Shown one piece after another: positions 21,701-30,385 of a stretch of DNA of 30,385 nt. Position 1 is the first letter of the stretch. The number at the start of each line of letters is the position of its first letter. The translations under genes and the position numbers were made by a program. Under the pieces are notes generated by a model. It was given only the letters and a program-made list of their open reading frames with translations, was not told the origin of the DNA and ran no database searches. Source of the stretch: Parachlorella kessleri (taxonomy: Eukaryota > Chlorophyta > Trebouxiophyceae > Chlorellales > Chlorellaceae); the NCBI GenBank assembly GCA_001598975.1, contig BBXU01003204.1, positions 1 to 30,385 on the forward strand. The letters are read 5' to 3'.

Positions 21701-24700
21701 GCCGTCTTTCTCTTTCTGCGCTGCAGTGTAGGAGGATTACGATCGTGCTGCCCGCCCGCATTGCTCCGTATGCCTGCAGGGTGCGTGCCTGCAAGAAGAA
21801 GCCACCATGCTGATCACCGAGTATTGTGAGGGTGGTTCCCTGGACCGCAACATCAAGCGGGGCAAGGTCAACTGGTATAAGCGCGGCAAGAAGGTGAGTG
21901 GGAGTGGCGGCTGTCTGTGATGGCTTATGGAAGCAGGGCAGGCAGGCTTGCAAGGCGGCAGCTATCGGTGGGTGGTGGGTGATATGCGTGGCAGGGCCTC
22001 GCTGTATAGCTGGCTGCAATCTTGGGACGCGCCCTTTGGCATGGGCCTTTTGAAGGGGCTCATTATGGACAGTTGACCCTGGACTGGGCTGATAAGCTTG
22101 GCTGTCCCCTTGTTGGACAATGCTGAGCTGCGAGATGCATACCCTTATGCGATACATACTCACTGTCAGTAGTCACTTCCTCTGCAGGTGGCCCTAGATG
22201 TGGCAAAGGGGCTCGTGTTCCTGCACTCGAGGCGCATCGTGCATTTTGACCTCAAGTCAGCCAACATCCTTCTCAAGTTGTGAGTAGAGTCTTGCCCCAC
22301 ATCTGCACGCAGCATTTTTGTGTTAGTCTGAATAGCTGATGGGCGTCCGTTGCACACTTTCCCTGCTCCCTGCGCACGGCGTGTACTGGTACCGCTGCTA
22401 GCAGGCAGTGCTGTAATGTGCTGTACTGAGGTTGATTCGCCGGGTTTGGCCACCCTGAGCTGGCCGGCGTCCCTTGCACACAATCTATGCCCCGGGCGCA
22501 GACGTGTGCTGATAAGCTGCTAGCAGGCAGTGCTGTGCCGTGCTGTGCTACGGTGCAGTCGCCATTCTTGGCCCACCGCGCCCTGACAACAAGACGCCAT
22601 GCGCTCACCATTCTGCAGGGACGGCACTGCTAAGATTGCTGACGTGGGGTTGAGCAAGGTCATCGGCAGGGAGTTGAGCGCTGTCACAGGCCACCTGGGA
22701 ACTCTGGCCTGGGTGAGTTTTTTGAGGAGTTAGGAAGCGACTGCCTAAACGGCTTACCGTGTATGCCTTTCTGCGCATGGAGTTGCTGGCAAACCTGCCT
22801 GTGGATCAGCCTATGCAACCAGCGGGGCTGGCCACTGCGGGGCTGGCAAGGTCCTCGGTTAAGGCCTCAAGAACCCACAGAAAGGAAGGAAAACACACAC
22901 TTGAGCATTGTGGGCAAGAAATGTGGAGTGGCTGTGCAGGCCGCCCCTGAGATGCTGCTGGGAGCGCGCTGTACTTCCAAGGCCGACATCTACTCCTTTG
23001 GAGTGAGTTTCCCTGCCTGTGTGTGGCCCCATCGATGATGCTAGCCCTGTGGCACGTCCGGCTGCAGGCCAGTCCCAGGGGTGCTGCATCACCTGCTGTG
23101 GCTGTCTGGCATCTTCAGTCGCTGGTAGCAGTCATAACAGCGGTGTCACGGAGAGAGACATGGGCGTTTTGTCAATTGATTGTGCAGGTGCTCCTCTGGG
23201 AGATTTGCACAGGGGAAACCCCCATGCGCGGCCAGATGCGCGACGTGAGGTGAGGTGCCTTGTTGGAACTGGGCGCCAAGTATGGTATAGTGGGCGCTCA
23301 TGTTTCTGCGTGCAGGCTGGAAGAAGGGTGCACTGCCATTTTGACACTGAACTACCTTTGCTTGTTGGGGCACCAAGTAGCCTTCCTCTTAGGGCTATTT
23401 GTGGTGTCCCAGCTCTCCATCGCAACTTTCCATCGATACGGTGGTGGGCCTCTGCTGGCAGTGACTGGCTTGCCCATGCCATGCCTCCTACAGGCCTCCT
23501 ACCGAGTGCCCCTACGAGGTCCGAGAACTCATCCTCAGCTGCCTGGACCCCTCCCCCCGCGCCCGGCCCTCTGCCCTCCAACTCGTGGAACGCTTGCAGG
23601 CCATATCCAGCAGCCCGCCGCCCACGGCTGCCATGACTCCTCCCGCCAGCCCCCTCCAGCCTGGCCTACCCAGCCGCAGCACCCCTGGGGGCAGCCCAGG
23701 GCCGGCCACTGCGGCTGCTGCGCTCGCAGCTGCTGCCAGCAGCCCCGCTGGGCCACTTGCGCGCAGCCCTGCCAGGATCTTGGGCCTGCCTTTGAGTCCC
23801 GTTAGGCCGCCAGCGGCCATGCCAATGCCAGCTGCCACAGCACCAGCAGCATTGACCTTATCAGCAGTTGTGCATAGGGGCCGCCCAGCGAGCCTGGATG
23901 CAAGCCTGCCTTCGCCAGCGCGCCCCTCTCCTGCTGCGTCCGGCCATGCAGCTACTGCTGGCGAGGAAGCCGTCAGTTTCGTGGGTCTGTCCATGCCAGG
24001 CTCGCCATTTGACAGCATGACCCCTGGACAGGAGGACCCTATCGCATGGGGCGGGATGCCTGAGGGGAGAAGTGCTTTCGGGGCTTGCCCGGCTTACCCA
24101 GCTGCATTCCAGCTGCCAGAGCAGCTGGGGCTCCAGCTGCAGGGGCAGCAGGGATCCAGGGTAGTGGCTTCTCAGCAGGCAGGGGTATCCCCTTCTCAGC
24201 CTGCTCTGTCCAGGGCAGCATTGCCGCCACGGGGACCCAAAGCAGCCTCGTTGACCAGCACATCAGACACCAACCGCCTGAGGCAGCCGCAGCATGTGCA
24301 GCATGTAGACCATCCACAACAGAGCGTCGCTGTTGGCAGCAGCACGGGCAGCAGGTCCGTGGCAGCTGCCTTGTCTAGCCAGCAGGAGTTGGTCCTAGCG
24401 CCTTCGGCCGCACTCCAGAGCGCGTTTGCCGGTGGTTTGGCGCCAGCTGCTGCATCCGGCTGCCCTGCCTTGCCGCCGCTGCCCAACCCCCGCCTGCAGC
24501 GACACCCCATGCGCCGTCAGCGGAGCAGTCCAGCAGCACTGGAGGGGTTGGATCAGGTGCTGGATCAGATGCTGCAGGGCATGGAGGGAATGTGCCCAGC
24601 AAACAGCAGTGTCATCATGACAGCAATCCCACAGCAGGCTGGCAGCGGGCACACCACACAAACTCCCTCGCACCCCCCTGCCACCCTGCTGCCGCCGCGT

Positions 24701-25216
24701 CCCCAAGACACCCTGTCAGCTCACTACCACCACCACTACCATTGCCACCAGGGCCACCAGCTGCAGTACGGCAGCCCCAGCCTGTTTGCCAGTGCACAGC
24801 CGGCCCTGCGCCCAGCCATGTCCCAGCCGGGCAGCACCCCAGCACTGGCAGCTATGTACAGCGTGCCAACCCACCCTGTAGGCACAGGAGAGTCTCTGCC
24901 CTTGGGCCATGGGGATCCCCTGGCCGCTGCCTGGTTGCAGCCCGCCATCCCCGAGCACGAAGTCCCCCAGGCAGTGCCGTTGGACTCTGCGGCGGCATCA
25001 CAGACTGCACCCCAGAAACATGGAACGGTGCCCACATGCCAGTCCCCAGAAATGGCAGCAGCAGGGACGGCGGTGGTGCCACGGACAGCTGGGCTGGAGA
25101 GGGCAGCGCGAGACTCACGTTTTGGACTGGGTAGTCCATCGGCCAAAAGTCCTACGGTGGCGGGGACCGCTCGCGAGAAAGAAGAGATGTGGAACCGTCT
25201 TCTCTTCAACATGTGA
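18739..25216 (+). CDS. membrane-anchored TKL-type protein kinase
   Basis: Exons: 18739-18844, 18981-19228, 19444-20031, 20299-20602, 20884-21020, 21300-21398, 21780-21893, 22188-22279, 22619-22712, 22940-23002, 23188-23249, 23494-25216. Phases agree throughout, giving about 1,209 residues. One membrane span lies near residues 50-70 (IWTAFLLAATLVMVGLNAW), followed by basic WRRQR. A Ser/Ala/Pro-rich juxtamembrane region of ~340 residues follows. The kinase domain (~430-675) has the glycine loop GSGGFGKVYKA, VAVKVLL, EFQNEIAILR, VHFDLKSANILL, KIADVGLSKV, GTLAWAAPEML, ADIYSFGVLLWEICTGE and RARPSALQLVERL. HRD is HFD and DFG is DVG, so it is a non-RD kinase; all other catalytic residues are present. 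The tail of ~535 residues is low in complexity. The start is the weak point: an ectodomain may extend upstream, since 18580-18846 is also open in another frame. Confidence 0.87.
20110..20168 (+). repeat. 27-bp direct repeat in kinase intron
   Basis: Two copies (20110-20136 and 20142-20168) differing by one base, in the intron after the exon ending at 20031. Confidence 0.85.
22344..22580 (+). repeat. diverged ~124-bp tandem duplication in kinase intron
   Basis: The second copy starts near 22468. The shared core GCTGCTAGCAGGCAGTGCTG is exact and the rest has diverged. It lies in the intron between the HFD exon and the DVG exon. Confidence 0.75.
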
Positions 25217-25480
25217 TGTCGGTGGGCTCAGTTTTTCTAGATCTCGTTGCTGGCAGGGGCCTTGGCAGAAGTGGTTGCGGCGCAGTGAACATCATAAGTG
25301 GTGCGGTTGGATTGTAGACACGCTAATGAACCTGCTCTCTGAAATGCTTAAGAAATGGAATGCTTCCATGCCCTCGGTGTGTCTGGCAATGTGTCGGCGC
25401 CTCGGTTCTGCTATCTGCGCCGCTGTCTTTTCAGCCTCATATCGAGGTTTCTTTGCACCTGTCATCTCCCTTCCCTTTCA

Positions 25481-25485
25481 TTACA
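25481..25485 (-). terminator. TGTAA poly(A) signal, transporter gene
   Basis: The only minus-strand TGTAA I found in the ~800 nt past the transporter stop. It lies only ~265 bp past the kinase stop. Confidence 0.35.
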
Positions 25486-26253
25486 GTCCTCCATACCACC
25501 TGGGCGCCCTGGGTCTGTGGAGTGCGTACTGGTTTTTGCGTGATGGCCGCCTATTTTCGGATACTGCTCAGCATGCTCTTTGTGCTTTCATCCTACTAAC
25601 TGGTCGTCTTGATGAACAATTGTCCTTGACAATGTCTTTTGAGCACATGGCTCACCAGGGTTGCATTGGGTGGAGTTTTCCAACTTGATTGCTTCGAATG
25701 CAATGAGCATGTAGCTTTTGCCTCTTACCCTGCCTTTGAGAATATGCACAACAGTTAGGTACAGATGCTTGCTCGGTCTGTTGTCCTGTGTAGATAGCTC
25801 GTTGGGCATATGCGTCTGCCCTCTCTTTGGAAGTGCGGAAGGTGGTGAGGGCTATGCACGACCCTCTTGTATTCGGTTCTCATGCGCGCAATGAAAAATT
25901 AAAAGCTCAGAACTAGCCACTGTCTGCTTGATGGATCCAGCTGTAGGGCCTTGGTAAGGATGCCATTGTCTTTGTCGTCTTGTTGCAATTGTGGGACCAG
26001 GAGCCCCTGTCACACAATGCTTGCGGAACAACCTGCCAACTGTCATTTGATTTCTCTAACTTCCCACTGCATGCATCATGTCTTGGTTTTCCATATGTCG
26101 CTGTGGAACCCTGTGAAAGCCAATTGGCACCGGCCTGACTCCGTGCCTTTGTATTCTAGCTCTTTAGGCGTACTAGCAACGCTGCTTGCACTTGGTTGTT
26201 ACCACAGTCAGCCTGGCATGCAACAACTCCCCTTTCCTACATCATGGTCAAAA

Positions 26254-26258
26254 TGTAA
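26254..26258 (+). terminator. TGTAA poly(A) signal, kinase gene
   Basis: The only plus-strand TGTAA I found between the kinase stop and this point, about 1 kb past the stop and next to the transporter stop. Confidence 0.35.
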
Positions 26259-26279
26259 CACACTAGCTAGCCCGGTAAG

Positions 26280-29200
26280 TCAACCCCTCAGCCTGCGATA
26301 CACGATAGCCACATACGCCAGCACCGCAACAGAGCTTGCAGCCAGGATTGAGTGTAGCGCCTGCGCAAAGACAGTCAGGTGCTGCTTGTCCCCCACGCCT
26401 GCCAGGCGGCCCGTCACAGAGAGGAGGGCGTTGCCCGTGAACCGGCCGATGGTGCCGGCCTCAGTGCTCAGCAGCCCTGCAGGATCAAATAATGGCGCAT
26501 TCTGCATCCAGTCCTGTGCGTACAGCTCCACTCTCACTCCCTGTTCGCACTACCTGCCACCCATGCTAATGATGTTGGCGGCCGGCCACTTCGTAGTAAG
26601 ACGAGAGGTAGAGTGACCCCGTTTGGACGACAGGCAGGTGCATGTGCGTACGCATGGGGTGATATAAGCTTCACCACCAGCACATCACATATGAAGAAAC
26701 CCCAAGTATCACCATATCACAGTTACGAGACACAATGTCATAATTCCCACGCGGGGTTCCCAGGGTTATTCATAATTCCCACGCGCAGTGCAATGGCCAG
26801 GGAGTATGGTCAGGTCACTGCCCCGCCAGCAACCCATAAAACCGTGCCATGCCTCGTGCAATCCCAAGCACTCTCCCGCCTTGCCTGCGTTCAGTGTGCC
26901 GCTGGCAAAGCGCGGGTGGATGACCTTACTCATCAGGGAGGTGGCTGTGCCCTCCAATATCACAGTCCCTGCAGTTTCCAGGCAGCGAATGGCAAGCGGC
27001 TGGGTTCCACCTGCATGACATTTCCTATGGCCTGGTACATCACGGTGGCAACTGCCCCCGCCAAGGCAAGAACAATTGCTCGCCTGTGCCAGCCAACAGT
27101 CGAGCTCTGCAGCATGCCCCAGTCATGGCACAGACCTAGTCCAGCTGTACTTGCCGCCTGTTGTGATTGCCCTTGCAAGCCTGGCCTGCCGGAGCATCTA
27201 CCCATCAGCTGATTATCATACGCCATCATCAGTGCTGCAGCAATCTTACCCACGAAAAGTGTTATGCCCCCCACAAAGTAGTAGGCTGCCGCAACGGTTG
27301 TCTGCGTCAGCAGCGCCAGGCCTGCACTGGTTGCCAGCAGTGCCGCCACCACCATAGAGCGGTCGCTGATGTGGGAAGATGCCAGCCCCACAAACAGGTT
27401 CACAGGCACCATGGCCAGGCCCACTGCAGCAGTGACAACGACAACGGGAGGATGGGTAAATAACAGGGAAGACCAAATCAGGTGAGGGGCCTCCCTGAGT
27501 GTGGGGTTATGCCACCAACAGTGCCGTTCTAGGGCACATCAGCTCCTCTTTTTTAGCGGTTCTTGGAACAGTGGCGAAGTAGGCGTGAAAGGCATCGCAT
27601 GCTAAAACTTTCTCCAGAAGTAGGCTCGGCCCCTCACTGTCGAGTACCATATGTTGCGAAGGGCATAGTAGTGACAAGGCTGCCAGCCGCCGCACCTACT
27701 GCCAGGAACAGGCCCGCCCTGCTGTGGCGCCAGCCGTAGAGCACGCTGGAGAACAGCGGTACGCCGTCCAGGTACGACTGCTGTACCGCCTGCATGTGAG
27801 GTTGGGCTGGGTTCTGGTCAAGCTATGCCAGCCACACCATGCACACTTGCAGCTGTAGCGGACGGTAGGTCCCCACAGTGTTTCAGGGTATGGCCAAGGA
27901 GCTTTAACCCTAGGCAAGCCCCCATCCCTACGATACATCCTTCAATGGTGGCCAGGCGTGGCCCCATGCGGAGCTTACCTTCTGCACGAAAAGGCAGGCC
28001 GTACATGCAGCCGTGGCAGGGATAGTAGCGCGCCAGGCATGGCTCGCCCCTGCTCCCCCGCTGCTCTCTCTTGACTCCCTTCCCAAGGGTTTCGTGTCGA
28101 TCTCTTCCCCCCGCAGCTGCTGCTGCTTTTGCTGCTGCTGCTGCCCAGCGCAGTCAGCGTGGCTGCCAGCTGCATCACCACCAACCCCTGCTGTGCTAGC
28201 CTGGTGCATAGGCACCTGCCCCGTCTCTGCTGTCAGTAATGAGTCACCATCAGGCGCATTGAGGAGGGGCTGCTGCAGACTGTCTCCACTGCTGACAGCA
28301 TCACTTGGAGAGTCCCTGGGCGCTCGCCTGCAGGAGGGCACGGGTGAGCAGGTGGCCTGACCCAGCCACAGCCCATCCTGCCCACAAGCCATAAGTAGGT
28401 AACGGTGTAGCACAGCCTTTCTTGGTACATTCTTAAAGGCTGCCCATATGTCTGCACTTCCATCCGACTTAATCCTGGCCCATCAGACCTTCTGGGAGGG
28501 TCCTCAAAGCCAAACAAGGTGAGAAGGAAGAACAGCAGCCAGGCCGCGGCCATGATCCAGCCCACGGCAGTGATTGGGTTGAAGGCGATGCCCCCCAGCA
28601 CTGTCAGTCCCTCGGGGAGGGCGGCCAGGGGCAGGGAGAGGAAGGGGCCCAGCGCCTGACCCCTGCAGTAAACACCAACACAAGGCTAGCAAGCCAAGCT
28701 GTCGGCCAAATTTGAACGACTGACCTGCCATTGGGCTTGGCTCCCCTAGATGCAGTGCTCCTGTTGTGTGACGACAAGCGTCTCACCACCCACCCATTGT
28801 GGTGTGGCTTAAATGCAACCAGCCATCAAGATCGCTTCCTCGCAGGGCAGGCACACACAGTGCCGTGCAACAAGCCCCGCTGGAGAACCTTTGAGAGGTG
28901 CCACAGCTTAGACAGTGGGGGTAGGCACGAGGCTTGGGAGCCACTCACATGTTGCTGCAGCCCACAAAAGCTGCAGCAGGGAAACGCAACAAGTGGGTAA
29001 CCAGAGGTTTAGTGTTCACTCCCGGTGACCTACGTTAACACAACGCTTTGTATGCTTTCTGCGCCAGCAATCTGTTAACGTTGCTATACAACACTTTAGA
29101 GTATGCCTCAGAATCGCACGCCGGCCCCACCAGATGCACTCTCAGTCCATGGCATAGAAGCACATACAGGTTCCCTACTTCCTGACCACTGTACTGCTAC

Positions 29201-29838
29201 ACTACTGCCTCACCTGCGGACGCCATGGTCCTTCTCGCCTTGCCCACATAGTCGGCCGTGTAGCGGCGGTTGGCACTGCGGGCTGACCCTATGCCATTGA
29301 ACAGCCGAGCCAAGAGCAGCAGCCCGAGTGACTGCCACTGGTAACTACATACAAGAGGACCAGATACCCTTCGTCAGCAGCCAAGTTCTGGAAAGCGCAG
29401 TCCAGGTGATCACCGCTCACACTGGCAATAACCCCCTGTGGGGGTAGAGCATGATGGGCGGCGAGGAAGTGTTGCGAATGGCATGGTGTAGCAGGATGGA
29501 CAGCCACACTGGGGCTGGGGCAGGCTGGCCCACACACATTGAGAGACCCTGCCCCCTTGACCCTGCCGCCCCTCCAGGCCTGAGCTGCACCCAGAGACAC
29601 AAAAGGCCACCAGAGACAGCAACCACACACACACACACACACACCTCCCCCAGGCATACTCCATGCCCTTGACATACCCTTGTCCTGACCAGTCGCGCAC
29701 CTGAGGCAGTACAGCAGGTTGCCGACCAGGCAGGCCGCCCCACTGAACAGCAGCGGCCGCTTGAAGCTGAAGTTGGTCCAGTAGCTGACGCCGACGGACG
29801 CAAAGATGGCTGCTGCGTCGGACGCCCCGACTATGTAC
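26280..29838 (-). CDS. SPX-MFS (PHT5/VPT)-like transporter, C-terminal part
   Basis: Major facilitator superfamily membrane transporter. The closest family I recognise is the SPX-MFS group, whose plant members carry phosphate across the vacuolar membrane; the substrate here is inferred. Exons: 29838-29701, 29344-29214, 28970-28949, 28662-28489, 28327-27979, 27789-27696, 27423-27250, 26968-26885, 26476-26280; about 453 residues with consistent phases. Visible motifs are VSYWTNFSFKRPLLF, ARLFNGIGSARSANRRYTAD, AFVGCSNMGQALGP, FNPITAVGWIMAAAWLLFF, GLAMVPVNLFVGL, LEGTATSLMSKVI and GLLSTEAGTIGRF. Exon 5 encodes the long polar central loop, with a polyQ-like run. Oddities are a 22-nt microexon (28970-28949) and a GC-AG intron (26884-26477). 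The 5' exons, including any SPX domain and the first membrane spans, must lie beyond 30385. Confidence 0.86.
29623..29644. repeat. (CA)11 microsatellite
   Basis: Uninterrupted CA dinucleotides in the intron between the first two visible transporter exons. Confidence 0.95.
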
Positions 29839-30385
29839 CTGCCAGGACACCAAGCCAAGCCTGTGGCTTCAACAAGCATCCCGTAAGGTTCACCAAGGCC
29901 CCCTTGGGGAAGCCACCGGCGAAGGGATCAAGCACGTGCATGCATGCTGCGGCGAGGTCCCTCGACGAGAGGTCGTACAATGCCAGTCACCTCTGGTTTG
30001 CCCTGGGACACCCTGGGAGATACTCTCCATGCTCTGCCACACAGAGCTGTTACCCCCGCCTCACAGCTTTTCCCAACTCCTGCCCTGCCAGGGCGGTCCC
30101 CGCATCCAAACCACCACACACATTCCCGCAACAAACATATGACCCCACCACCTGGAGCATGGTTAGAAGGGCTTTGACCCGCATGTACATAACCTGCCAC
30201 GCCCGTAGACACACCAACTCTCACACACAGCTCCTCTGTAAAGCTTTACAACCCTCGCCATTGTCGAACATGGGTCGCAGGGCTTCCAGGCACGTGTGAC
30301 AGGCAAGTCCCAGGCACGCACACTGCCATGGTTGTGGACACCTCGACTCTCAGAGCTCCTCGACAAGGCTTTGCAACCCCCCCCC
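29839..30385 (-). other. transporter intron with a diverged tandem duplication
   Basis: I see no exon here. Two related stretches, beginning near 30218 and 30347 and about 129 bp apart, share GCTCCTC..AA.GCTTT.CAACCC. The window ends in a run of C. Confidence 0.5.

Larger units (their letters stand above)
25217..26279. other. convergent 3' region, no gene seen
   Basis: Lies between the stop codons of the plus-strand kinase and the minus-strand transporter. It is poorer in GC than the coding parts. The short open frames have no recognisable product. It should be the two 3' UTRs. Confidence 0.6.

Noticed and set aside
23512..25212. Several long minus-strand and alternative-frame open frames in the kinase tail
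   Set aside because: Shadows of a Pro/Ala/Ser-rich coding region. The chosen frame continues directly from the kinase domain to its stop.

Overview
The window is nuclear DNA of a green alga, most likely a chlorophycean. It is GC-rich and very intron-rich (exons of 22 to 1,700 bp, introns of about 50 to 550 bp). Its genes are eukaryotic families, and TGTAA, the usual green-algal poly(A) signal, lies downstream of several of them. I rebuilt the gene models by hand from GT-AG (twice GC-AG) junctions, reading phase and remembered family motifs. In almost every junction reported, phases agree on both sides.

Layout. 1-170: possible 3' end of a retroelement with a (TATT)n tail. 594-1247 (+): last three exons of an unrecognised gene. 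1524-1940 (+): coding-like relic with two in-frame TAG codons. 2424-7343 (-): a DEG9-type Deg/HtrA serine protease in 13 exons, with a one-base frameshift in its last exon. 7921-14195 (-): the C-terminal ~900 residues of a BIRC6/BRUCE-like ubiquitin-conjugating enzyme. It carries an NZF zinc finger and two SUMO-interaction-like motifs upstream of the E2 domain, and a 90-bp minisatellite sits in one junction. 14198-14533: a tRNA-headed SINE-like element.

15023 to about 18000 (+): a protein with two EF-hands and two p25-alpha (TPPP-like) domains. 18739-25216 (+): a membrane-anchored TKL-type protein kinase with a long juxtamembrane region and a ~535-residue low-complexity tail. 26280-29838 (-): the C-terminal part of an SPX-MFS/PHT5-like transporter, whose N-terminal exons lie beyond the right edge. 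The end of the window (29839-30385) is intron of that gene.

The genes are ordinary single nuclear loci and not an operon. Two relations deserve attention. The Deg/HtrA gene lies directly downstream of the BIRC6-like gene on the same strand, and in animals HtrA2/Omi and BIRC6 act on each other. The kinase and transporter genes converge and their 3' UTRs may overlap. The most distinctive object is the NZF + SIM + E2 architecture of the BIRC6-like protein.
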